NCBI RefSeq assembly: GCF_000802365.1
Contig: NZ_JSZE01000016.1
Coordinates: 1 to 64,000 of the forward strand
Reading direction: 5' to 3'
Length of the DNA stretch: 64,000 nucleotides
DNA from: Xanthomonas cannabis pv. cannabis
Lineage (GTDB): Bacteria > Pseudomonadota > Gammaproteobacteria > Xanthomonadales > Xanthomonadaceae
Shown: piece by piece, positions 9,633-18,000 of the stretch
Layout of the letters: each line of letters begins with the position of its first letter
Position numbering within the stretch: position 1 is the stretch's first letter
Position numbers and translations under genes: made by a program
The notes under the pieces: model-generated
The model's input: only the letters and a program-made list of their open reading frames with translations
Databases searched by the model: none
What the model was told of the DNA's origin: nothing

Positions 9633-10133
9633 TCATTCTTCCTGTGGGCTGACAAAAAGCGCCTGCAACTCGGCCTGATCGGCGAGGCGCGCCAGCCAGT
9701 CGCGTCCGGTCTGGCTGCGGCCCAACAGACGAACACGTCGGCCATCGCCATCGACAGCCAGTTCCACATCTACGTCCACCGCCGGCAGGGCACCTGCGCC
9801 CCGCTCCGGCCATTCCACCAACCACAGGCTGGCGCTGCCTTCGTCCAGGCCAAGGAAATCCAGCTCGCCGGCCTGCCCGATGCGGTACAGGTCCAGGTGC
9901 CAGGCTTCGTCGCCGGGGCCCAGCGGATAGCGTTCGATCAGGGTATAGGTCGGGCTGCGGATCGGCCCGCTGACACCGAGCGCCCGCAGCAGCGCGCGCG
10001 CGAGCGTGGACTTGCCCGCGCCCAGGTCGCCGTGCAGCTGGACCATCGCGTTGGCGGGCCGGACTGCGGCCATTGCGCGGCCCAGCGTCTCGGTGGCCTC
10101 GGCATCGATCAGGTAAGCAGCAAGAGGCGTCAT
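9633..10133 (-). CDS. tsaE: tRNA threonylcarbamoyladenosine biosynthesis ATPase TsaE
   Basis: 166 residues. The Walker A motif GDLGAGKST follows MVQLHGD, then SPTYTLIERYPLG and the LYRIGQAGELDFLGLDE block characteristic of TsaE (YjeE). WLVEWPERG is the conserved late motif. TsaE drives the TsaBD complex that makes t6A37 in ANN-decoding tRNAs. The ATG at 10133 overlaps the nnr stop by four bases (ATGA), which fixes the start. The long upstream extension of this frame runs antisense-like through nnr and is not real. Confidence 0.95.
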   Translation of the reverse strand: MTPLAAYLIDAEATETLGRAMAAVRPANAMVQLHGDLGAGKSTLARALLRALGVSGPIRSPTYTLIERYPLGPGDEAWHLDLYRIGQAGELDFLGLDEGSASLWLVEWPERGAGALPAVDVDVELAVDGDGRRVRLLGRSQTGRDWLARLADQAELQALFVSPQEE

Positions 10134-11617
10134 GCAGTGGCTCCGGCATTGGCAAGGCGACGCAGCTGCGGCAGCAGGTCGGTGGGCAACAGGCCGCGTT
10201 CGCCGTCGCGCGCTGCCGCGTCGCCGGCGCAGGCATGCAGCAAGGCGCCCAGGCTGGCGGCATCCAGGGCCGCCCAGCCCTGCCCCAGCAAGGCGGCGAT
10301 CACGCCGGTCAACAGGTCGCCCATGCCACCGACGGCCATGCCCGGGTTGCCGGCGTCGATGATGCGCGGCACCGCGTGCGGGGCCGCCACCACGCTGCCG
10401 GCGCCCTTGAGGACCACCACCGCGCCGAAGCGCTGGGCCAACGCGGCAGCGGCGGTCAGGCGGTCGCGCTGCACCTGCGCGGTGGACAGCCCCAGCAATC
10501 GCCCGGCTTCGCCGGGATGCGGGGTCAGCACCCGCGGGCCGCGCGTGGGCAGCGGATTCAACGCCAACAGGTTCAGGCCATCGGCATCGATGACGACGGC
10601 GCTGCCCGAGCCCAGGACCGCATGCCACAACGTCTGGGCCCACGCGTCTTGGCCCAGCCCGGGACCGAGCGCGACCACATCGGCGGCATCGGCCAGGGCG
10701 GCGATGTCGTCGCCCGCCTGCACCGCGCGCACCATCGCTTCGGGGCAACGCGCCAGCAACGGGGTCACGTGCTCGGCACGGGTGGCAACCTGCACCAGCC
10801 CGGCGCCGCTGCGCAGCGCGGCTTCGGCGGTCAGCATGATTGCCCCGCCGCTGCCCAGATTGCCGCCCACGCACAGCACCCGGCCCGATTCACCCTTGTG
10901 CGTGTTCCGCCGCCGGGGCCGCAACTGCGCCGCCAGCGCGTCGATGTCCCAGCGATGTGCCGCAGGCGTGAGCCCGTCGAATGCAGAGCCCGGCACGTCC
11001 AGCGTTGCGATGCTGCGGTCGCCTGCGTATTCCAGGGCGTCGCCGGTGTACAGGCCGACATGCGGCACGATGAATTGCAAGGTCGCCTGCGCACGCACGG
11101 CCGTCTCGAACGCCACGCCATGGTCGGCGTCGATGCCGCTGGGCACGTCCAGCGCCAGCACCGGAACGCCGCAACCGTTGACCGCCTCGATCAGCGCTGC
11201 GGTTGACGCATCGGGCGCGCGGTTCAGGCCGATGCCGAACAGCGCATCCACGATCACATCGGCCTGCCCCAGCGGATACGGGAACAGCTCGATCACGCCG
11301 CCCATCGCCAGGTAGTCGGTACAGGCGCGCTGGGCCAGCTCCGATGCCGGGCCCCGCTCGGGCAGATGCACCACCCGCACCTGGCGCCCGGCGCGCTGCG
11401 CCAACCGCGCCAGCACATAGCCATCGCCACCGTTGTTGCCGGTCCCGCAGACCACCACGATGCGGCGCGCCTGCGGCCAGCGCTCCAGCAACCATTGCCA
11501 GGCGGCCTGCCCGGCACGTTGCATCAGGAGGTAGCCATCGCCACCGAGCAGTGCGGTGGCCTGCGCATCGAGCGTGCGCGCGGCAGCGGAATCGTAAAGA
11601 GCGAGCGGTGCGTACAT
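10130..11617 (-). CDS. nnr: Bifunctional NAD(P)HX epimerase/dehydratase
   Basis: 495 residues. The N-terminal YjeF epimerase domain (about 1-210) shows CGTGNNGGDGYVLAR and ALDVPSGIDADHG. The C-terminal ADP-dependent dehydratase domain (about 225-490) has the ribokinase-like VALGPGLGQD, LTPHPGEAGRLLG and NPGMAVGGMGDLLTG, where the last holds the catalytic Asp. The enzyme repairs hydrated NADH and NADPH. Start MYAPLALYDS at 11617 lies only 24 bases from the divergent queG start. The gene opens the block nnr-tsaE-amiC-mutL-DUF1684-TraB. Confidence 0.96.
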   Translation of the reverse strand: MYAPLALYDSAAARTLDAQATALLGGDGYLLMQRAGQAAWQWLLERWPQARRIVVVCGTGNNGGDGYVLARLAQRAGRQVRVVHLPERGPASELAQRACTDYLAMGGVIELFPYPLGQADVIVDALFGIGLNRAPDASTAALIEAVNGCGVPVLALDVPSGIDADHGVAFETAVRAQATLQFIVPHVGLYTGDALEYAGDRSIATLDVPGSAFDGLTPAAHRWDIDALAAQLRPRRRNTHKGESGRVLCVGGNLGSGGAIMLTAEAALRSGAGLVQVATRAEHVTPLLARCPEAMVRAVQAGDDIAALADAADVVALGPGLGQDAWAQTLWHAVLGSGSAVVIDADGLNLLALNPLPTRGPRVLTPHPGEAGRLLGLSTAQVQRDRLTAAAALAQRFGAVVVLKGAGSVVAAPHAVPRIIDAGNPGMAVGGMGDLLTGVIAALLGQGWAALDAASLGALLHACAGDAAARDGERGLLPTDLLPQLRRLANAGATA

Positions 11618-11628
11618 GCCGGGAATTC

Positions 11629-11634
11629 TATACT
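11629..11634 (+). promoter_or_regulatory. Candidate -10 element for queG
   Basis: TATACT ends 7 bases before the queG ATG, so transcription would start at or next to the start codon. No good -35 hexamer was seen 16-18 bases upstream. Weak on its own, but the 24-bp gap between the divergent starts leaves little room for anything else. Confidence 0.35.
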
Positions 11635-11641
11635 TGTCGCC

Positions 11642-12709
11642 ATGTCTGCCGTCCTCGCCCGCCCCGACCCCACCGATGCCGCCGCGCGCATCCGTGCACT
11701 TGCACGCGAATCGGGCTTTCAACGCTGCGGTATCGCCGGCATCGAACTGGGAGAAGACGAAGTGCATCTGCGCAGCTGGCTGGAAGAAGGCCTGTACGGC
11801 ACGATGCACTGGATGGCCCAGCACGGCGACAAACGCTCGCGCCCGCAGGAGCTGGTGCCGGGCACCTTGCGGGTGTTGTCGGTGGGCATGGATTACGGCC
11901 GCAAGGACGACACCGAGGCCTGGAATACCTTGCACGACGGCAACCGTGCGTACGTGGCGCGCTATGCGCTGGGGCGCGACTACCACAAGCTCATGCGCAA
12001 CCGGCTGCAGAAACTGGCCGAGCGCATCCAGGGCGAGATCGGCGCCTTCGGTTACCGCGTGTTTGTGGATTCCGCGCCGGTGCTGGAGCGTGCACTGGCG
12101 CGCAACGCGGGGTTGGGCTGGATCGGCAAACACACCTGTCTGATCGATCGCAACGGCGGCTCGTGGTTCTTCCTGGGCGAGATCTATCTGGATCTGCCGC
12201 TGCCCATCGACACGCCGGCCACCGCGCATTGCGGCACCTGCACGCGCTGCATCGACATCTGCCCGACCCAGGCCATCATTGCGCCGTACCGGCTGGATGC
12301 GCGCCGCTGCATTGCCTACCTCACCATCGAACACGACGGTCCAATTCCGGAACAGATGCGCAAGCCGATCGGCAACCGCATCTTCGGCTGCGACGATTGC
12401 CAGCTGATCTGCCCCTGGAACAAGTTCGCCAAGCGCACCGATGAGCCCGACTTCCGCGCGCGCAATGCGCTGGATGTGGCAACGCTGCCGCAGCTGTTTG
12501 CCTGGGACGAAGACGAATTCCTGCGCCGCACCGAAGGTAGCCCGATCCGCCGCAGCGGCCACGAACGCTGGCTGCGCAATATCGCGGTGGGCCTGGGCAA
12601 TGCACCGGGCACGCCGGAAGTCTTGGCCGCCCTGGAGACGCGTCGCCATCACGACTCCGAACTGGTACGCGAACACGCCGGCTGGGCGCTGGCGCAGCAC
12701 GGCATCTGA
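11642..12709 (+). CDS. queG: Epoxyqueuosine reductase QueG
   Basis: 355 residues. Cobalamin- and [4Fe-4S]-dependent enzyme that reduces epoxyqueuosine to queuosine in tRNA. The DUF1730 domain comes first, with the catalytic Asp in [13 protein letters not shown] (Asp143). Two ferredoxin-type clusters follow: Cys197, Cys200, Cys203, Cys207 and Cys250, Cys253, Cys257, with Cys223 as the remaining ligand. HEAT-like repeats close the protein ([21 protein letters not shown]). The [10 protein letters not shown] start is the nearest ATG. The product supplies the queuosine charged by GluQ. Confidence 0.96.
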   Translation: MSAVLARPDPTDAAARIRALARESGFQRCGIAGIELGEDEVHLRSWLEEGLYGTMHWMAQHGDKRSRPQELVPGTLRVLSVGMDYGRKDDTEAWNTLHDGNRAYVARYALGRDYHKLMRNRLQKLAERIQGEIGAFGYRVFVDSAPVLERALARNAGLGWIGKHTCLIDRNGGSWFFLGEIYLDLPLPIDTPATAHCGTCTRCIDICPTQAIIAPYRLDARRCIAYLTIEHDGPIPEQMRKPIGNRIFGCDDCQLICPWNKFAKRTDEPDFRARNALDVATLPQLFAWDEDEFLRRTEGSPIRRSGHERWLRNIAVGLGNAPGTPEVLAALETRRHHDSELVREHAGWALAQHGI

Positions 12710-12843
12710 GCCGCCGGCATTCGCTGCGTGCACCGATGCAGCCTATGGCATCTGCGGCATGCGCCCAGCAGGCGACGGCCACACTCTGCCACCGGCCGCC
12801 CGGGCGTTCGGACGGCGATCACCCACACGCTTCCCCGCTACGG

Positions 12844-12849
12844 GATAAT
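12844..12849 (+). promoter_or_regulatory. Candidate -10 element for xseA
   Basis: GATAAT in a GC-rich stretch, ending 6 bases before the xseA ATG. The -35 region (about 12821-12826) is poor. If used, the transcript would be leaderless or nearly so. Confidence 0.3.
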
Positions 12850-12855
12850 GCGGCG

Positions 12856-14193
12856 ATGGCCGACCGCAACCAACAGATCCTCACTCCCAGCCAGCTCAAT
12901 ACACTGGCGCGCGACCTGCTGGAAGGCAGCTTCCCGCTGGTGTGGGTGGAAGCCGAGCTGAGCAGCGTCACCCGCCCGGCCTCGGGCCATCTGTACTTCA
13001 CGCTCAAGGACGCACGCGCGCAGATCCGTTGCGCGATGTTCAAGCCCAAGAGCACCTGGCTGAAGTTCCAGCCGCGCGAGGGCTTGCGCGTGCTCGCACG
13101 CGGCCGCCTCACCCTGTACGAAGCGCGCGGCGACTACCAGCTGGTGCTCGACCATATGGAAGAAGCCGGTGAAGGTGCGCTGCGACGTGCCTTCGACGAA
13201 CTGCGTACGCGCCTGGCAGCCGAAGGCCTGTTCGATGCCGAGCGCAAGCAACCGCTGCCGGCGCATGTACGCCGCCTGGCGGTGATCACCTCGCCCAGCG
13301 GGGCGGCGGTGCGCGATGTGCTCAGTGTGCTGGCGCGACGCTTCCCGCTGCTGGAGGTCGACCTGTTGCCGTCGCTGGTGCAAGGCGACAGCGCCGCGGC
13401 ACAAGTGACATCCCTGCTGCAGCGCGCCGATGCCTCCGGGCGTTACGACGTCATCCTGATCACCCGCGGTGGCGGCTCGCTGGAAGACCTGTGGGCCTTC
13501 AACGACGAACGCCTGGCGCGCGCGATCGCCGCTGCGCATACCCCGGTGGTCTCGGCGGTCGGCCACGAGACCGACTTCAGCCTGAGCGATTTCGCGGCCG
13601 ACGTGCGTGCGCCCACGCCGTCGGTGGCGGCCGAGCTGCTGGTGCCCGATCAGCGTGAACTGGTGGCGCGGGTGAGGCGTGCGCAGGCACGCATGGCGCA
13701 GCTGCAACAGCATGCCCTGCGGAACGCGATGCAACGCGCCGACCGGCTTGCGCTGCGCCTGCGTGCGCACAGCCCGCAGGCGCGGCTGCAGCTGCTGCAC
13801 CGGCGCCAGGAAGAGGCCGGCCGTCAGCTGCGCGCGCGCATGGCCCAGGTGTTGGAGCGCCTGCAGACACGCGTGCAACGCGGGCAGGCGCACCTGCAGG
13901 TGCATAACCCGCAGCGCAACCTCGCCAGCTTGCAACAGCGGCTGCGCGCGCTGCATCCGCAAGCGGCCATGCAACGGCGCTTGCAGCACGATCAGTTGCG
14001 GCTGCGCGGCCTGGCGCGCTCGCTGGAAGCGGTGAGCCCGCTTGCCACCGTGTCACGCGGCTATGCCATCGTGACCCGCCCTGCCGATGGCAGCGTGGTG
14101 CGCAGCGCCGCCGACGTGGTCACCGGCGAGCGCCTGCGTGCGCAACTGGCCGATGGCAGCATCGCTGTGCGGGTGGAATCTGACGAAGGCTGA
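12856..14193 (+). CDS. xseA: Exodeoxyribonuclease VII large subunit
   Basis: 445 residues. The N-terminal OB-fold DNA-binding domain (about 5-105) has [20 protein letters not shown] and YFTLKD. The Exonuc_VII catalytic domain follows, with [15 protein letters not shown], the [14 protein letters not shown] motif and [20 protein letters not shown]. The C-terminal half is a long Arg/Gln-rich coiled coil, ending in SRGYAIVTR and the small C-terminal domain. Together with XseB it degrades single-stranded DNA from both ends; xseB is not in the window. The ATG at 12856 follows a GATAAT hexamer by seven bases. Confidence 0.96.
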   Translation: MADRNQQILTPSQLNTLARDLLEGSFPLVWVEAELSSVTRPASGHLYFTLKDARAQIRCAMFKPKSTWLKFQPREGLRVLARGRLTLYEARGDYQLVLDHMEEAGEGALRRAFDELRTRLAAEGLFDAERKQPLPAHVRRLAVITSPSGAAVRDVLSVLARRFPLLEVDLLPSLVQGDSAAAQVTSLLQRADASGRYDVILITRGGGSLEDLWAFNDERLARAIAAAHTPVVSAVGHETDFSLSDFAADVRAPTPSVAAELLVPDQRELVARVRRAQARMAQLQQHALRNAMQRADRLALRLRAHSPQARLQLLHRRQEEAGRQLRARMAQVLERLQTRVQRGQAHLQVHNPQRNLASLQQRLRALHPQAAMQRRLQHDQLRLRGLARSLEAVSPLATVSRGYAIVTRPADGSVVRSAADVVTGERLRAQLADGSIAVRVESDEG

Positions 14194-14486
14194 AAGCAAG
14201 CAGCCCACGACGACGCGATGTCTGCAGCACTGCTGCCGCTCGGCGCCTGCTTGACCAGTCGAAGAGTGCCGCGCCAAGTCGGGCCGCCATCGGTCGGCGC
14301 GCTGACAGCGCACCTTGAATAAGCCGTGGGGTGACGGGCAGACCCGGCATTGCGCCCGGGCACTGCGGCCACCGCCGCCAGGAATCAGGCACCGGTGCCT
14401 GGCAGAGCGTGCTCGACTGCGATCGTCGGTTGTCGATCACACGCTCCGGAAAACGTTGTCTAGTGCTTCTTCAACGCAGAGCGGCG

Positions 14487-15734
14487 TCAAGAGCTGCCAG
14501 GCATCTGCGCGGCGTGCTGCCAGCCCTGCATCAGCAGCGTGGCCAACACCACCGGGTCGTGATCGAAATGGTGGCCGCCGGGCCGCACCGCCACCTCGAC
14601 GCCACGCGCGCGCAGCTCCGGGCACAGCGTGTCCTTTTCCTCGCTGCCATAGATGCACTGCAGCCGATGCGCGTCCAGCGACCGGATGGCGGGCTCCACA
14701 TCGCGCTCGGCATCGTTGTGCCAGCCCAGCCAGCCGCCGACACGCACCTTGAAGTCGGCCTGGTGGCCAAGCCCGAGCAGGCTGACGAACTGCACGGAGG
14801 CGCGCTGCTGCGGCGACAGTTCCGGGTAGGCGAACGGCAGGACGTCGGCACCGAACGAATACCCCACCAACGCGACGTGCTGGATATGCCAGCGCTGGCG
14901 ATAGGCCGCGATCACCCGGTCCAGGTCCGCGCCCACCTGCTGCGGGGTACGGCTGGCCCAGAAGTACCGCAGGCTGTTCCAGCCCACCACCGACACGCCC
15001 TGCTGCTGCAGCTGCGCGGCGATGCCCTTGTCAAGCTCGCGCCAGCCGCCATCGCCGGAGAGCATCACCACCAGGCGGTCGCTGCCGGGTGCGTGCAACT
15101 CGACCAGCGGCAGGTCGCCCAGGCCCTGTGCCTGGGCCGCCCGGAAGTGGCCGCGCGTGGCCGCAGCGATCTGCATCGGGCTGGCGCCGTCGACCAGATC
15201 GTCGAGAAAGCCCTGATTGGCATCGGGCACGTCGCGCGAACAGGCCAGGCCGGTGTCGGTGGTGCCGGCATCGGCAACCACCGCACCGCCCAGCACGTCC
15301 GGCGCCGACGACGCCAGCGCCTGGCGTGCCAGCACAGCGCCATCGCCCTGCCCCACCAGCACCGGCGGCAGGAAGGCATCCACATGTTCGGCGCGCAACA
15401 ATTTCTTGCCGAGCCGCTCGGCGTCGTCGGCCAGCGAGCTGCAGGCCGCGTGGTGCGAGCGCAGGCGCTCGCGGTAGCTGGCGGTATCGACCACCGCAAC
15501 CAGCGCACCGTCATCGCTCAGCATGTCGGCCAGGTGCTGGCCGTCCTGCGGATGGGCACTGTCGGGCAGCAACACCACCATGGCCTTGGGCGTGCCTTCC
15601 GGGCGCACGATCTCCACTGCGTGGTAGTGCCCGGCGGTGTTGCCCTCCTGCATGTGCCGCGCCACGGCATAGCCGCTGCCGCCGATCAGCAAGGCCGCCA
15701 TGACCCAACGAAACATCGTGATCCCCATGCTCAT
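14487..15734 (-). CDS. VirJ/AcvB family exported alpha/beta hydrolase
   Basis: 415 residues with an N-terminal signal or anchor (MFRWVMAALLIGGSGYAVA). The first half (about 35-215) is a weak alpha/beta-hydrolase-like domain with VLVGQGDGAVLARQAL. The second half is the VirJ domain: VMLSGDGGWRELDKGIAAQL near residue 225, then VVGWNSLRYFW, HVALVGYSFGADVLPF (nucleophile elbow GYSFG) and GSEEKDTLCPEL, with a late PGGHHFD carrying the probable catalytic His. In Agrobacterium, VirJ and AcvB support type IV secretion and AcvB hydrolyses lysyl-phosphatidylglycerol. The two-domain layout matches AcvB more than VirJ. No mprF/lpiA partner is visible nearby. Confidence 0.85.
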   Translation of the reverse strand: MSMGITMFRWVMAALLIGGSGYAVARHMQEGNTAGHYHAVEIVRPEGTPKAMVVLLPDSAHPQDGQHLADMLSDDGALVAVVDTASYRERLRSHHAACSSLADDAERLGKKLLRAEHVDAFLPPVLVGQGDGAVLARQALASSAPDVLGGAVVADAGTTDTGLACSRDVPDANQGFLDDLVDGASPMQIAAATRGHFRAAQAQGLGDLPLVELHAPGSDRLVVMLSGDGGWRELDKGIAAQLQQQGVSVVGWNSLRYFWASRTPQQVGADLDRVIAAYRQRWHIQHVALVGYSFGADVLPFAYPELSPQQRASVQFVSLLGLGHQADFKVRVGGWLGWHNDAERDVEPAIRSLDAHRLQCIYGSEEKDTLCPELRARGVEVAVRPGGHHFDHDPVVLATLLMQGWQHAAQMPGSS

Positions 15735-15968
15735 CGCGGCAGTCCTTCAGAAGCGCTGGCGCTTCGACCGCCGCACGCCTTACCGGTTCCATCCCCGGGC
15801 GGGCAGTGTTCGCTGCGGTTAAGCCAACGGATCCAGACATGTCATGCATGGTGGCTGGGCCGGCGCTACGCAGCCTGCATCCGGCATCCGCAATGCGCAT
15901 CGAAGGCCGAAAAATCTCTGCATCGAGAATTCCAGGCTGTAGTCGCTCGTCTCAGGAAACGCTGTTTG

Positions 15969-16004
15969 GTGGAGGTGAGCGGATTAGTGGAGGTGGGCGG
16001 AATC
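15969..16004. repeat. Two 18-bp imperfect tandem repeats
   Basis: GTGGAGGTGAGCGGATTA (15969-15986) and GTGGAGGTGGGCGGAATC (15987-16004). The first 15 bases differ at one position. The repeat covers the acceptor end of the tmRNA fragment. Confidence 0.75.
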
Positions 16005-16022
16005 GAACCGCCGTCCCGAAGC
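15969..16022 (-). mobile_element. tmRNA (ssrA) 3'-end fragment, attachment-site-like
   Basis: Read on the minus strand, this stretch gives GGACGGCGGTTCGATTCCGC followed by CCACCTCCACTA: the T-arm (GGCGG, TTCGATT, CCGCC) and the 3' acceptor strand of a transfer-messenger RNA. After 18 bases the acceptor is repeated, this time with a proper ...CACCTCCACCA end. No 5' half or tag-coding region can exist here because the FGE-like coding sequence ends at 16038. The 3' end of ssrA is a well-known integration site, and an element integrating there carries away a copy of this end. I read it as a leftover attachment site; no integrase lies in the window. Confidence 0.6.
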
Positions 16023-16037
16023 ATCCATCTCCTCACT

Positions 16038-17906
16038 CTAGATCCCGCGCGCCAGCCGGAACCCGATCCGCGCACTGGTGGTATCGGAGTCCTGCGATTG
16101 CCGCCACGCCGCACGTGTCTGCTGCGGCGAGTTGGCCCAGCTGCCGCCGCGGATCATGCGCTGCCGGCAGCCCGGGTTGAACCATGCCGCGCCATCGGCC
16201 GGTGCCCGGCGATAGCTGGCGTGCCAGCAGTCGGCCACCCATTCGCTCAGGTTGCCACCCATGTCGTGCAGACCCCAGGCGTTGGCGCGGAAACTGCCTA
16301 CCGGTGCCGGGCCCCAGAAGCCGTCGCCGTAGCCGACGAAGCCGTTGTTCCAGTGCCGGCCGCTGCGCGATACGTCGTTGCCGCCGGTGAAATTGCCCGT
16401 GTCGCGCGGTGGCGAGCCGGCATTCCCCCACGGATAGCGCCCGGTGGTGCCGGCGCGCACCGCGTACTCGAACTCGGCCTCGCTGGGCACGTGATAATGG
16501 CGGCCGGTCTGCTCCGACAGCCAGGACGCATACGCCTCGGCGTCGCGGATGCTGACGTGCATCACCGGGCTGTTGGGCGCGGCCCGTGCGCCGTTGTAGT
16601 CGGACTGCCAGTCCACGCCGCTGCGGCGGATGAAGTTGCCGCTGCGCTCGTCGTACACCACCGAATGCCCGCGCCGGGTGGCCCGTGGTCGCGCACCGGT
16701 GGCCTCGACGAACTGGCGGAACTCGGCCACCGTCACCTCGGTGATCGACAACGCAAAGCCGCGTGCGAAGCGCACGTAATGCGCCGGGCGCTCGTTGTCG
16801 GAGGCCCCCGGTTCGGCATCGCCGGCACCCATCTGGAAGGCACCATGCGGCACCACGATCATCTGCGGTCCGCGCCCGCCCAGCTTGAGCCCGTCGGTGA
16901 ACACCTGCCCGGGCCGGAAGCTGCCGTAATGGGTGGCCAATTCCAGCCGACGGCGCAGATCGCCCGCCATCGGGTCGCCGGGGTCGGCGATGCGCAGCAC
17001 CTCGGCCAGTTTCTCACCGGCGGCCTTGAGACCGCGCGGCGACGTCAGGTCGTGCAGGCCGGCATCGTGCAGGGCCGCGATCTGCGCGCGCCGCGTGCGC
17101 TCGATGCGCGCGCGCGCATCGGCAATGGTGGGCGCGCGGTCGCGCACCTGCCCGGCCATCTGCAGCCAGTACCGCGCACCGACGAAATCGCCGGCGTCGG
17201 CGGCCTGTTCGGCGCGTTCGAGCAGTCCGCTTTCCACTGCGGCCAGGCCCTGGCGCGTGCGTGGGTTGTCCGGGTCCAGCTGCGCGGCATCGCGAAAGTT
17301 CACCAGCGCGCCGTTGCCGTCTTCGCCCAACCGGCCTCCGCGCAGATCGTCTTCACCGGCCCGGTTGAACCCGAGCACGCGCTGGGCGGTTTCCACTTCG
17401 CGTTGCAGCGCACGCACCTTCGGGTCCTGCGGTGCGAGCGCCAGCGCCACGATGGCCAGCTCGCGCGCCTGTTCCAGCGCATCGTCCTGACGCTCGGTCT
17501 GGGCAATCAAGGCCTGCCCGCGCTCGAGCAAGCGCGCGCGCGCCTGCTCCAGCCCGCGCCGGCTGGCCGCGTCCTTGCCGCCGGCGCGTTGCTGGATGGC
17601 CAGGTACAACGGGATCGCATCGTCGGCGTCGCGGTACAGGCGATCGTCCTGCAAGGCCGCGTCGGCGCGCTTGCGCGCCTGCGCCAGGGGCTCATCGCCC
17701 AGATCCACGGCCGGCGGTTGCCACTGTGCAACGGTCTCGGCGGATTCTTCGCCGCCGATGGAGACATTGGGTGTGCCTGGCTGCCGCGTCGCCGCCGGCG
17801 CTTGTGCAGCCGGCGCCGGAGTCGGTGCCGGGGCACGTGAACAGGCACACATGCTGAGCGCCACCAGTGCCCACGTTGCCATCCGGTTACCGCACTTGCC
17901 CACCAC
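16038..17906 (-). CDS. Lipoprotein with formylglycine-generating-enzyme-like domain
   Basis: 622 residues. The N-terminus is a lipoprotein signal (WALVALSMCAC) followed by a Pro/Ala linker. Residues about 70-320 are helical and rich in Arg, Ala and Glu, with repeated ARARIER- and AREL-like segments suggesting TPR-like or coiled-coil helices. The C-terminal third is the sulfatase-modifying-factor (FGE) fold: MIVVPHGAFQMGAG, SITEVTVAEFRQF, HVPSEAEFEYAVRAG, YPWG, GLHDMGGNLSEWVADC and IRGGSWAN. No sulfatase lies nearby, so this may be a FGE-fold binding or scaffold protein rather than an enzyme. An AAGGAG ribosome site favours the GTG at 17906 or the next GTG at 17903; an ATG at 17882 is the alternative. 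Confidence 0.88.
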   Translation of the reverse strand: MVGKCGNRMATWALVALSMCACSRAPAPTPAPAAQAPAATRQPGTPNVSIGGEESAETVAQWQPPAVDLGDEPLAQARKRADAALQDDRLYRDADDAIPLYLAIQQRAGGKDAASRRGLEQARARLLERGQALIAQTERQDDALEQARELAIVALALAPQDPKVRALQREVETAQRVLGFNRAGEDDLRGGRLGEDGNGALVNFRDAAQLDPDNPRTRQGLAAVESGLLERAEQAADAGDFVGARYWLQMAGQVRDRAPTIADARARIERTRRAQIAALHDAGLHDLTSPRGLKAAGEKLAEVLRIADPGDPMAGDLRRRLELATHYGSFRPGQVFTDGLKLGGRGPQMIVVPHGAFQMGAGDAEPGASDNERPAHYVRFARGFALSITEVTVAEFRQFVEATGARPRATRRGHSVVYDERSGNFIRRSGVDWQSDYNGARAAPNSPVMHVSIRDAEAYASWLSEQTGRHYHVPSEAEFEYAVRAGTTGRYPWGNAGSPPRDTGNFTGGNDVSRSGRHWNNGFVGYGDGFWGPAPVGSFRANAWGLHDMGGNLSEWVADCWHASYRRAPADGAAWFNPGCRQRMIRGGSWANSPQQTRAAWRQSQDSDTTSARIGFRLARGI

Positions 17907-18000
17907 CTGCTCCTTCCAGTGCTCTGCCGCACGACAGGCGATCGCGACGTTAGGCTATTCTGCGCGTTCTGCGCAAACCCTTGCTGTCGACGGAAATCAC

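Larger units (their letters stand above)
15735..16037. other. 303-bp gap with tmRNA 3' fragment
   Basis: Lies between the start of the VirJ-like gene and the end of the FGE-like gene, both on the minus strand. The only recognisable content is the tmRNA-end scrap and its 18-bp duplication (separate entries). No protein-coding gene or terminator stood out. Confidence 0.6.

Noticed and set aside
15969-16022. Complete tmRNA or tRNA gene
   Set aside because: Only the T-arm and acceptor 3' strand are present; the 5' half and tag region are missing because coding sequence abuts it.
14331-17840. A 1169-codon open frame on the plus strand
   Set aside because: It runs antisense through the VirJ-like and FGE-like genes; its composition is that of a high-GC shadow frame and it has no domain.
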